Source: Pseudomonadota bacterium (GTDB lineage Bacteria > Pseudomonadota > Alphaproteobacteria > Rickettsiales > UBA3002). Taken from it: a stretch of DNA of 32,545 nucleotides. The translations under genes and the position numbers were made by a program. Numbering within the stretch: the stretch's first letter is position 1; each line of letters opens with the position of its first letter. The stretch spans positions 1 through 32,545 of the forward strand of contig CAUJIC010000044.1 of assembly GCA_963205305.1 (NCBI GenBank), written 5' to 3'. Under the pieces are notes generated by a model, which was given only the letters and a program-made list of their open reading frames with translations, was not told the DNA's origin and did not search any database. Positions 24,901-30,407 of this stretch are shown piece after piece.

Positions 24901-25066
24901 GCCCTTCGGCTTCAGTGAAGATGGTCACCGTGGGACGGTTTAAGTCAGGAAACACATCCACGGGTAACTTGCTGATGACGAATACGCCATACACCAGCAG
25001 CATGGCCGAGGCCGCTACAACCAGTAGCCTGTTTTTGAGTGAGAATTGGATGATCGCGTTGAGCAT
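21944..25066 (-). CDS. Heavy-metal RND efflux pump, inner-membrane subunit (CusA/CzcA family)
   Basis: Proton-driven trimeric pump that exports metal ions from periplasm or cytoplasm through a tripartite channel. 1040 aa with the full RND pattern: TM1, a large periplasmic loop (PVDVFPDLNRPTVTIFTEAE), TM2-6, second loop (RIDHMMSGVRAQIAIKLFG) and TM8-12. The TM4 motif is AIGELVDDAIVDVENVFRRL. This DD…DVEN form differs from the Czc/Cnr form (DFG-x2-VDG) and from the CusA form (VDAAIVMIEN), so substrate cannot be set by homology. I recall a group of unknown metal with this motif. The start ATG is 2 bp after the cusB-like stop. Two His-rich periplasmic genes follow. Confidence 0.93.
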   Translation of the reverse strand: MLNAIIQFSLKNRLLVVAASAMLLVYGVFVISKLPVDVFPDLNRPTVTIFTEAEGLAPEEVEALVTWPIETAVNGSTGVERVRSASAIGLSIVWVEFGWDTNIYTARQIVAEKLQQAQETLPQDTRPVMGPISSIMGEIMLVGLASENPETSTMDLRTIAEWDIRNRLLSISGVSQVAVIGGDLKQYQVLVDPLKLKNYGVTLHDVEATIAGSNINATGGFLLSDYQEGLIRNIARVKTLEDLAKSPLPRDNGSPTPLTLDQVADIKLGGPLAKRGDASVNGSPAVILSVQKQPGADTIKLTKAIEAELASIQKNLPEGVKIHGDIFKQGSFIERAIKNVEEALRDGAILVAIVLFLFLLNFRTTFITLTAIPLSFVLTAIVFKMFGMSINTMTLGGLAVAIGELVDDAIVDVENVFRRLRENRHAEKPRNSLQVIYEASSEVRNSIVFATIIVVLVFIPLFAMGGIEGKIFLPLGIAYITSIIASLFVSLTLTPALCSYLLPNMKRMSAEHDSWLLRKIKGIQARVLNFAFPNSKFVLTGVAILTFAVLAMVPFFGKEFLPQFNEGSVTINILTPPGTSLAESNRIGTIAENLIRQVPEATETGRRTGRAERDDHAEGVHSSEIEVELKESKRSRAVILADIRTRLDEIPGIAINIGQPISHRIDHMMSGVRAQIAIKLFGTDLDVLRAKAEEIRVAMSEVEGVVDLSVEKQVLIPQVHVLFDREKAATYGLLSGEAAEYAELAMQGKAVGQVLDGQRTYDIVMRLSDASRSDIEAIKQIPVDTKDGNVVPLQAIANVQDAKGPNIINRENAQRRIVIQANVAERDLVGVVKKVQAAIDTKVHLPQGYYVTYGGQFESQATASRLIAVLSLFSLAGMFMVLFVHFKSANLALQVMVSIPLAFIGAVIGVWLSGGVFSIATMVGFVTLTGIAARNGIMMIAHYLHLMEHEGERFDIAMIYRGTSERIIPVLMTALTASLALIPLIIAADEPGREILHPVAVVIFCGLFSSTLLDLTVRPLVFWKFGKKPVASLLPAAITH

Positions 25067-25068
25067 GG

Positions 25069-26022
25069 CTATTCCTTATGCGCGTCTTTTTTAGGCTCGA
25101 CAGACTTGGCGAATTGCAGCTGGTAATTCCCCACGGTCACGACTTCTTCATCAGGGAACACACCTTCCAACACTTCACGATCATTGCCGAATTTTGCACC
25201 GAGCTTCACGCTGCGGCGTTCAAAATCATTTCCATTTCGCACGAATACAAATTGTTCGCCGCTATCGCCCAAAATTGCTTTCACTGGCACGGTCAGAATG
25301 TCGGCAGGGGTAGTGATCTCAATCGACAGCACCACCTGCATATTCGCCAATAATTTGCGGTCAGGATTACTCACCAACGCATAGACGTTGAATGTCCGGC
25401 TTCCACGATCATATGCCCCATCCATCCGCTGTACCTTGCCAAGCAAGGAATCGCTTCCAAGCAAGCTGCTGGTGACGCGCACATTTTGCCCCACCTGTAT
25501 CTTGGTAACGTCGGGAGTTTCGTACATCACACCGCGCACCAGCACTTCACTGGATTCGCCCACTTCCATCAAAGCCGCTTCCGGCGTGACGGATTGACCC
25601 AACACTACGCTTTGCTTGGTAACGTAACCTGTAATCGGGGACGGAATCGACACTGGCGAACTACCCACAAAAATGGGCTGGATAGTGAGCAGGCTCTGAC
25701 CTTTTTTAACCATCTCGCCTACTTTGATGTGGATTTCTGATACGCGACCAGCGGCGCGGGAAGTCACAATGGCTTGGCGTTCTGGCAGAAATTCCACAAT
25801 TCCGCTCACGTCCACCGATGCAGCGCGTGGAGCAATCACCGATTTTACAGTCTGAATGCCAAGGTTATTGATAGCGGTTTCGGAAAGCGTCACGGTGCTA
25901 ACAACACCCGACCCTCCCTCTGTGCCAGGTGCTTCGGCGTGATCTTCTCCGCCATGAGCAAATGCCTGATTAAACAGGCCAAACCCTACGATAAGAATGA
26001 CTGCGGCTATTGTTTTCTTCAT
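25069..26022 (-). CDS. RND efflux periplasmic adaptor (CusB/CzcB family)
   Basis: Membrane-fusion protein joining the inner-membrane pump to the outer-membrane channel. 317 aa. A signal peptide (IAAVILIVGFGLFNQAFA) is followed by a His/Glu metal-binding start (HGGEDHAEAPG). The barrel-sandwich/lipoyl halves come next (IVTSRAAGRVSEIHIKVGEM, SPITGYVTKQSVVLGQSV). The beta-barrel (QVGQNVRVTSSLLGSDSLLG) and membrane-proximal domain (TVPVKAILGDSGEQFVFVRN) close it. It is shorter than E. coli CusB because the helical hairpin between the lipoyl halves is short. Its ATG overlaps the cusC-like stop by ATGA (26019-26022). Confidence 0.92.
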   Translation of the reverse strand: MKKTIAAVILIVGFGLFNQAFAHGGEDHAEAPGTEGGSGVVSTVTLSETAINNLGIQTVKSVIAPRAASVDVSGIVEFLPERQAIVTSRAAGRVSEIHIKVGEMVKKGQSLLTIQPIFVGSSPVSIPSPITGYVTKQSVVLGQSVTPEAALMEVGESSEVLVRGVMYETPDVTKIQVGQNVRVTSSLLGSDSLLGKVQRMDGAYDRGSRTFNVYALVSNPDRKLLANMQVVLSIEITTPADILTVPVKAILGDSGEQFVFVRNGNDFERRSVKLGAKFGNDREVLEGVFPDEEVVTVGNYQLQFAKSVEPKKDAHKE

Positions 26023-27239
26023 TTGATTTCCTCTAGTTTTCCGCCAAGTTCCAGTTCCAGTGCGCCGCGTGCGTTTACCGCCTGTGCCAGCGCATCAAGA
26101 GCTTCATTCTCGCTGGTGAGTAATTTCTCACGCACCTGCCATACCTCCAGCGCATCGGCTTGGCCTTGGCGAAACATACTGCGAGTGAGTTCATACGATT
26201 TGCGGTATCCGGGGAGAATGCTATCAAAATAGCTATCGGCGCGGCCTTGCAGGGCGGTGGCACTCTGCTGCAATTCACCAATTAGGTCTTTTTGTGGTAG
26301 GTTTACGAATAAATCAGCCTCGGATTTAACTTGGCGCAGTTCTGCATTGGCGCGTTTGCGCTCGGCATCGTTCTGATTCCACAGCGGGATACGCAACGCC
26401 ACACCGATACCATAAGATTTTTGATCCCCATCTGGTGAGCGGGAGTAAATCAGACGTGGCCCGATTTCTGGCAGTGCCGCATCCTGCTCTGCAACGCTTA
26501 AACGGCGTTCAGCAGCATCAATTCTGCTTTTTACTACATTACGCAGATTGGATTGCTCTTTAGCGAAGGTCAGGAGTTTTTCAGTATCCTCTGGCACGGT
26601 AACAAAAGCAGGGCGTTGTAACTCTGCCAGCTGATAGCTACGCCCCGTCAGGCGTGCCAAATTAGTACGCGCCTGCCGCAATTCTGCTTGGACGGCGTTG
26701 GCATCGGCGCGAAGTTTGGCGGCATCTGAAGAAAAGAGGTGCGAAGCGGCGGGGCTGGTTTGGCCTTGCCCCGCAGATGCGCTCACCAGCTTCTTCATTT
26801 TCTCGGCATCGTCAGCATAATTCTCATAGAGCTTTTTGCGCTCGGAAAGCAGCCATACCTGCGTGTAAAGCACGGTGGTTTCGTTGATGACTTTTAGAAT
26901 TTCATATTTCTGTTCGGTGCTGGCGACATTGGATAAGGCTTCGGCATAGCCATAGCGTGCGCCGGAAAGCTGAGAGAATTTCAAAGGCTGGGTGAATTCA
27001 ATATCTGTGCCTGTGCCGTTTTCACCGCTGGCGCGGGTGGCATCGATATTCATTTCTGGATTATCCAGCAGCTTAGTTTCTGTGGCATTTGCCAGCTTAT
27101 CTTCATATTCTCGTTGTACACGGAACAGGCTGGTGTTTTTCTGCAAACCCTCTTTGATAACCTGATCGAGCGTGATGGATTCCGCCATTGCCTGAGTGGG
27201 CAATATCACCAGTGTCGCTATAAGTAATAATCGCTTCAC
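26019..27239 (-). CDS. RND efflux outer-membrane channel (CusC/CzcC, TolC family)
   Basis: Outer-membrane exit duct of the tripartite pump. 406 aa. A signal peptide of about 19 residues (LLLIATLVILPTQAMA) is followed by two related helical halves of the TolC family. The first half covers SITLDQVIKEGLQKNTSLFR and DNPEMNIDATRASGENGTGT, and the second IPLWNQNDAERKRANAELRQ and GYRKSYELTRSMFRQGQADA. No lipobox is seen. Some CzcC relatives are lipoproteins, this one is not. The start is GTG at 27239, with AGGAG 6 bp upstream. A long hairpin (27258-27299) lies just upstream. The order C-B-A follows the czc/cus layout. Confidence 0.9.
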   Translation of the reverse strand: MKRLLLIATLVILPTQAMAESITLDQVIKEGLQKNTSLFRVQREYEDKLANATETKLLDNPEMNIDATRASGENGTGTDIEFTQPLKFSQLSGARYGYAEALSNVASTEQKYEILKVINETTVLYTQVWLLSERKKLYENYADDAEKMKKLVSASAGQGQTSPAASHLFSSDAAKLRADANAVQAELRQARTNLARLTGRSYQLAELQRPAFVTVPEDTEKLLTFAKEQSNLRNVVKSRIDAAERRLSVAEQDAALPEIGPRLIYSRSPDGDQKSYGIGVALRIPLWNQNDAERKRANAELRQVKSEADLFVNLPQKDLIGELQQSATALQGRADSYFDSILPGYRKSYELTRSMFRQGQADALEVWQVREKLLTSENEALDALAQAVNARGALELELGGKLEEIK

Positions 27240-27257
27240 GCTTTTCTCCTAATTCAT

Positions 27258-27299
27258 AATGATGACGGCCTGCACTTATCTGCAAGCCGTCATATCATT
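27258..27299 (-). repeat. Intercistronic hairpin upstream of the outer-membrane channel gene
   Basis: AATGATGACGGC (27258-27269) pairs with GCCGTC…ATCATT (27286-27299, AT bulge), with an inner TGCA/TGCA. No U-run follows on the - strand transcript, so it is more likely an mRNA-stabilising or processing element than a terminator. Confidence 0.55.
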
Positions 27300-27308
27300 G
27301 ATTAATCG

Positions 27309-27650
27309 TTATTTGTTGAAATAGTCATAATTACGCTTTGCGGTGCGCTGTTGTGGGGTGGATACAAAATCGTAATCAGAATTTTTTGTAATGGTTGCGC
27401 CGTTGTTTCCACCTTTGCCAGCGAAATACTCCGCGTTGCTTTTAGCTAGACGCTGCTGTGGTGTTACAGCAAAATCATAGTCAGAGCTTTTCTGAACCGA
27501 AGCACTATTGCCAGTTTTCCCCTGCCAATATTCCTGCTGATTGTGAATGCGCTGTGGCTTTGATCCCAAAGGGTATGCGTTATCGTTTGCCTGTGCTGTG
27601 GATGCCGAAGCTATCAAGGCGATAAGCCCCAGCGTATAAAACATTTTCAT
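27309..27650 (-). CDS. Secreted tandem-repeat protein of the metal operon, 113 aa
   Basis: A signal peptide (MKMFYTLGLIALIASASTAQA) precedes about 92 mature residues built from two ~35-residue repeats. Each repeat has E-Y-W/F-x-G-K-x-G-N near its start, SDYDF (or NSDYDF) in the middle and TPQQR-x-AK at its end. A partial third unit (DYFNK) closes the protein. No Cys or His cluster is present; ligands, if any, would be Asp, Tyr and Asn. I know of no family. AGGAG lies 7 bp before the ATG. A candidate ECF promoter lies upstream, matching the one before the anti-sigma gene, so it is likely the first gene of the sigma-controlled efflux unit. Confidence 0.7.
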   Translation of the reverse strand: MKMFYTLGLIALIASASTAQANDNAYPLGSKPQRIHNQQEYWQGKTGNSASVQKSSDYDFAVTPQQRLAKSNAEYFAGKGGNNGATITKNSDYDFVSTPQQRTAKRNYDYFNK

Positions 27651-27676
27651 AAACCAACTCCTGTAAGAGTGACGAG

Positions 27677-27694
27677 ACTTATCAAATGATAAGT
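27677..27694. repeat. 18-bp palindrome at the predicted ECF transcript start
   Basis: ACTTATCAAATGATAAGT is an inverted repeat of 8-bp arms around AA. It lies 10-27 bp downstream (on the - strand) of the candidate ECF -10, so it would cover the transcript start or first bases. It could be a repressor site or a 5' RNA hairpin. Confidence 0.55.
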
Positions 27695-27703
27695 ACCCAC
27701 TAT

Positions 27704-27726
27704 TACGAAGAGGAATTGGTCATCCC
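27704..27726 (-). promoter_or_regulatory. Candidate ECF sigma promoter of the efflux unit
   Basis: On the - strand: GGGAT (27726-27722), 14 bp, CGTA (27707-27704), followed by ATAGTGGGTA. The same GGGAT-N14-CGTA with further flanking matches (…TAG-GGTA) occurs before the anti-sigma gene at 29098-29120. It lies just past the sigma gene's stop and 54 bp before the repeat-protein ATG. Confidence 0.65.
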
Positions 27727-27736
27727 TCAAAAAATA

Positions 27737-28291
27737 TCATCGTTTTTTGAAGATTTTTTCTTCCAGTAGCTTACGGGCGCGATAGACGCGGGTTTCAACG
27801 GTTTTTGATGTTACTCCAAGCAATTCCGCGCATTCTTCTTGTGTGCGGTCTTCCAGCGCAAAAAGTATTAACGCAGTCTTAAGTTTATGCGGCAGCGATT
27901 CGACGGATTGGTTGATATGCCGCACGGCCTGATTCGATTGCGCGATGGCTTCGGGGTCTGGTGCGACATCGGCAAAATCAAAGCCGGAATCCTCGTCATC
28001 CATTGAGAAGAAATGCACCAGCTTCTTCTTGCGTCCATGATCGCGGCAAAGATTGAGGGCGATCTGGAAAAGCCATGTCGAGAATTTGTATTCCGATTTG
28101 TAAGTGCTGGCCGAGAAATAGAGCTTGGTAAAAGTTTCCTGCACCAGATCATAGGCCACGTCTTCATCGCCGACATAGCGGCGTATAAACGCAAAAAGGC
28201 GGTGCTTATACCGCGCCATCAGCTCATTGAGGGCGGGATTCTCTCCGCCCTGCAACTTCTTAATTAGTTCCTGATCTGTGCATTCCTTCAT
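27737..28291 (-). CDS. ECF RNA polymerase sigma factor (CnrH-like)
   Basis: 184 aa with the two ECF domains. Region 2 (about 20-90) contains RYKHRLFAFIRRYVGDEDVA, YDLVQETFTKLYFSA and KFSTWLFQIALNLCRDHGRK. Region 4 (about 120-175) contains SVESLPHKLKTALILFALED and a helix-turn-helix, QEECAELLGVTSKTVETRVY. The acidic linker between them (SMDDEDSGFDFADVAPDPEA) is usual. The gene is third in an order anti-sigma - periplasmic sensor - sigma, the same as cnrYXH of Cupriavidus, so it should be released from its membrane anti-sigma when periplasmic metal is sensed. It starts 11 bp after the sensor stop. Confidence 0.93.
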   Translation of the reverse strand: MKECTDQELIKKLQGGENPALNELMARYKHRLFAFIRRYVGDEDVAYDLVQETFTKLYFSASTYKSEYKFSTWLFQIALNLCRDHGRKKKLVHFFSMDDEDSGFDFADVAPDPEAIAQSNQAVRHINQSVESLPHKLKTALILFALEDRTQEECAELLGVTSKTVETRVYRARKLLEEKIFKKR

Positions 28292-28302
28292 GCCACCGCG
28301 CT

Positions 28303-28740
28303 TTATGGGTTATGAGTGAGCGCGTCAGTCGTAAGGCTATTCAACTTCTTTCGCTGTTCTGGTGTCAGCACGCTGTGCATTTCAAACAAATGCTCGAGCG
28401 TCACTTTTTGTAGTTCGCCCATCGCTGTATGAATTTTATCGACAGATTGTTGCACGCGGGGGGAGTAGTTGCCATCCTCGTTAATGGCTGTCGCCAGCTC
28501 ACGGTTGGCTTGATGAATTTCTGCTTCCAGTGCCTTTTTGCGTTCTGCAAATCTTGCCTCAATCGGCTCCAGATTTTTGTCTTGCTCTGCCGTTATATTG
28601 AGTTGCTCATGTAGCCATTGATGTGGGTCATGGGGTGCTTTACCATGCCCCATAAATGAATTGCCCACCATCCAGCACGCGCCGAAGGCTAAAGCTGCGA
28701 CAATCAGGCTGAGGCGGAGATCACGGTAAAATCGTTTCAT
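28303..28740 (-). CDS. Periplasmic metal sensor, CnrX/ZraP-like
   Basis: 145 aa. An N-terminal membrane anchor or uncleaved signal (LSLIVAALAFGACWMVGNSF, about 10-29) is followed by a His/Met-bearing start (MGHGKAPHDPHQWLHEQL) and a long helical hairpin with CpxP/CnrX-like text (LNITAEQDKNLEPIEARFAE, FEMHSVLTPEQRKKL). In CnrX, His, Glu and a Met on these helices bind Ni2+ or Co2+, and equivalent residues are present here, though I cannot align them exactly. It overlaps the anti-sigma gene by ATGA (28737-28740) and precedes the ECF gene, so it probably gates the anti-sigma factor. Confidence 0.85.
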   Translation of the reverse strand: MKRFYRDLRLSLIVAALAFGACWMVGNSFMGHGKAPHDPHQWLHEQLNITAEQDKNLEPIEARFAERKKALEAEIHQANRELATAINEDGNYSPRVQQSVDKIHTAMGELQKVTLEHLFEMHSVLTPEQRKKLNSLTTDALTHNP

Positions 28741-29069
28741 AAACGCTCATAATTCGGGGTGATGGAAGCCAAAGCAATAATCTTTGGCTTAAAAACTTTG
28801 AAATTCAGCATTTCCACCGCATCTGGTGCAGGGGATTGCAATGTGCCAAGGCCGATGACAACGCCAAACACAGCGGCTATCATCACTGGTGCAAAACGGT
28901 GCTGCCTTGGAAAAAGAGATGCTACCAGCCCCTCAAGGAAGCCTACCGGCTGCTCAGATTTTTCCGCCACAATTCGCGCCCATACATCACTTTCCAGATG
29001 TTTTAGGTGGTTGCTGGCTGGCACTTCTTTTTTTAGAAAAGCCAGTATATTATCAATTCGCTTGGACAT
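28737..29069 (-). CDS. Membrane anti-sigma factor, CnrY-like
   Basis: 110 aa. The cytoplasmic N-terminal part (1-55) has helices that could clamp the sigma factor (DNILAFLKKEVPASNHLKHL, ESDVWARIVAEK). One membrane helix follows (FAPVMIAAVFGVVIGLGTL, about 58-77), then a short periplasmic tail. The size and topology match CnrY/NccY-type anti-sigma proteins. Sequence similarity in this family is very low, so the call rests on topology and on gene order with the sensor and ECF genes. It is first in its unit, with a GGGAT-N14-CGTA promoter candidate 29 bp upstream. Confidence 0.8.
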   Translation of the reverse strand: MSKRIDNILAFLKKEVPASNHLKHLESDVWARIVAEKSEQPVGFLEGLVASLFPRQHRFAPVMIAAVFGVVIGLGTLQSPAPDAVEMLNFKVFKPKIIALASITPNYERL

Positions 29070-29097
29070 AAATACCTCGTTGTTATCTATACCCTAG

Positions 29098-29120
29098 TAC
29101 GAACGAGTTATCCATATCCC
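29098..29120 (-). promoter_or_regulatory. Candidate ECF sigma promoter of the anti-sigma/sensor/sigma unit
   Basis: On the - strand: GGGAT (29120-29116), 14 bp, CGTA (29101-29098), then CTAGGGTA. It matches the element at 27704-27726 in both cores and in exact spacing, implying that the sigma factor drives its own genes. Confidence 0.65.
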
Positions 29121-29137
29121 TTAAAAAAATGTGTGAG

Positions 29138-29164
29138 TGCGAACCGAGGGTGCGAACTGCGAAC
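29138..29164. repeat. Three copies of TGCGAAC
   Basis: TGCGAAC at 29138-29144, 29151-29157 and 29158-29164 (13 and 7 bp apart), between the ECF promoter and the hairpin region. They may be binding sites for a mobilisation or regulatory protein. Confidence 0.45.
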
Positions 29165-29207
29165 CCGGATTTTTGGGCTATCGGTAGTAAAATGGCGCGG
29201 CTTTGCC

Positions 29208-29231
29208 CCCCGCATACGCATCATTGCGGGG
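29208..29231. repeat. 7-bp inverted repeat CCCCGCA/TGCGGGG
   Basis: Arms 29208-29214 and 29225-29231 around a 10-base loop, 30 bp from the larger hairpin at 29261. Paired hairpins of this kind are common inside transfer origins. Confidence 0.45.
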
Positions 29232-29260
29232 TAGGACCCGTGCCGCTTTTGGGCGATGGG

Positions 29261-29292
29261 GAGGCCGCCGCACTTACCCACGCGGCGGCCTC
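29261..29292 (-). other. oriT: Candidate origin of transfer (oriT) hairpin with nic-like core
   Basis: Perfect 11-bp arms GAGGCCGCCGC (29261-29271) and GCGGCGGCCTC (29282-29292) enclose ACTTACCCAC. On the - strand the hairpin reads …GGGTAAGTGCGGCGG…. TAAGTGCG is the nic-core text of IncQ/Ti-type (MOB-Q) transfer origins, where the relaxase cuts right after it. No relaxase gene is in the window. An ordinary terminator is less likely, since no T-run follows. Confidence 0.45.
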
Positions 29293-29361
29293 CGGCGGAG
29301 GAAAGGAGTCACCACCGCTAACCTGCGCCGACCACCAGCAGCGCAGGTATGCCGTGCATCG

Positions 29362-30090
29362 TCAGATGATCCTTGGTTTCAGGCGTTCCTCGCGCTCACG
29401 CTGGTCTTGCTCGTGGTCGCGCTCTTGCCGCTGGCGGTCTTCGATGCTGTGTGCCATCGGCCTGATGCGATCCATCAATGCGCGGGTGGGTGCAAGAGCA
29501 TCCTGCCATGCCAGCGCAGCCTCACTGGGTTCGGGGTGAGATGCTTCACCAAGCAGCGGCTGGTTGTTTTTGTAGCTGGCGAGGTTCGCATCCGCGTAAC
29601 GGGTTCGAAGCGGCGTGTGATCCCAGATGGTGTGGAAGGTTCGCGCCACCTGCAGCACGTCCTGCAGCGGCGCGCAGAGATGCTTGAGTTCCGCATCCAG
29701 CGTATCCATGGCGTGCAGCGCGAACTCACGACAGGAGGTGATCAGTTGCGCGTGTGCGTCCACAATCGCATCCTCCTGATTGAGCTTCTTCTGGCGGAGG
29801 GATTTTGCTGCCGATTGTAGCTTGCGTTGCTCTGCGTGCAGTGTTTGCAACGCTTCCTGTGTTTTGGAGAGCTTGACGTTGTCGGGTTTACGTTTGAGTA
29901 GTGCATCCGCCTCCATATCACCCAGCGCATCTTCCAGCGTGGGGATTTCTTGCGTGATGGCGGAGAGCCTTTCTTCAACGCTGCTGATGGCGTAATCAAT
30001 GCGACGGTTTTCATCCATCATATCGCCAGCGTGTTTCATGGCGGTGATGAGATAATCAGGTAGTGCGGGTTTGGTATAGTCGATGGTCAT
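29362..30090 (-). CDS. Coiled-coil protein of the mobile region, 242 aa
   Basis: I recognise no family. From ATG 30090 (GAGG 5 bp upstream) the protein is almost wholly helical and charged: SVEERLSAITQEIPTLEDAL, QTLHAEQRKLQSAAKSLRQK, DAELKHLCAPLQDVLQVART, and a very charged end (RQRQERDHEQDQREREERLK). No signal or membrane helix is present. Long coiled coil is likely from about 30 to 110. The open frame runs on to 30411, but the extra 107 codons cross the repeats in front and have no SD-linked start, so I exclude them. Its place between the possible oriT and the primase-helicase gene suggests a mobilisation or replication accessory role, which is inference only. Confidence 0.6.
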   Translation of the reverse strand: MTIDYTKPALPDYLITAMKHAGDMMDENRRIDYAISSVEERLSAITQEIPTLEDALGDMEADALLKRKPDNVKLSKTQEALQTLHAEQRKLQSAAKSLRQKKLNQEDAIVDAHAQLITSCREFALHAMDTLDAELKHLCAPLQDVLQVARTFHTIWDHTPLRTRYADANLASYKNNQPLLGEASHPEPSEAALAWQDALAPTRALMDRIRPMAHSIEDRQRQERDHEQDQREREERLKPRII

Positions 30091-30164
30091 AAATGCCTCA
30101 TGAGAAAAATGTTGGTAAAAAATATGCGTGATATTTTCATGAGGCGGCGCACGCGCAGAAGATT

Positions 30165-30202
30165 CATATATGCCTGCCAGTATGTTCTGGCTGGCATATA
30201 TG
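30165..30202. repeat. 38-bp near-perfect inverted repeat
   Basis: CATATATGCCTGCCAG (30165-30180) and CTGGCTGGCATATATG (30187-30202) are complementary at 15 of 16 positions around TATGTT. It lies about 75 bp upstream of the coiled-coil gene's ATG on the - strand. It could be an operator, or a stem ending the primase transcript; no T-run is seen. Confidence 0.7.
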
Positions 30203-30219
30203 TAATATAGGAACTGAGT

Positions 30220-30364
30220 GGACAAACTTATTTGAGGTATGTTTACCCTGCTGTAGACCAAGCCAAAGGCGGGTTTGCGGTATGTTTGCCCATACCAAAG
30301 AATAAGTTCGCCCTTGGGTAAACTTGTTTTCGTAACATTACAGCAGCTTAATGAGGGCAAACTT
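30220..30364. repeat. Iteron-like cluster of GGGYAAACWT motifs
   Basis: Six copies, at most two mismatches: + strand at 30220-30229 (GGACAAACTT), 30316-30325 (GGGTAAACTT) and 30355-30364 (GGGCAAACTT); - strand at 30239-30248, 30282-30291 and 30304-30313 (GGGCGAACTT). The copies at 30304 and 30316 form a dyad with a 2-bp gap. Another dyad GGTATG/CATACC overlaps the 30282 copy. Clusters like this serve as replication iterons or as multi-site operators. Confidence 0.6.
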
Positions 30365-30407
30365 CCACCTATGTTGTATGTTTTACCGTCATGGCTTCGC
30401 GCGCGCA

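Larger units (their letters stand above)
30091..30407. other. Gene-free repeat-rich strip between coiled-coil gene and primase gene
   Basis: It holds no credible gene. It contains the 38-bp imperfect palindrome (30165-30202) and the GGGYAAACWT cluster (30220-30364), described separately. It may combine a promoter for the coiled-coil gene with a replication origin or operator. Confidence 0.55.

Noticed and set aside
29261..29292. Rho-independent terminator
   Set aside because: The stem is strong, but no T-run follows on either strand and the loop carries a nic-like core.
29203..29820. 205-codon + strand frame across the oriT-like hairpins
   Set aside because: Arg/Pro-rich translation over hairpin DNA and antisense to the coiled-coil gene.
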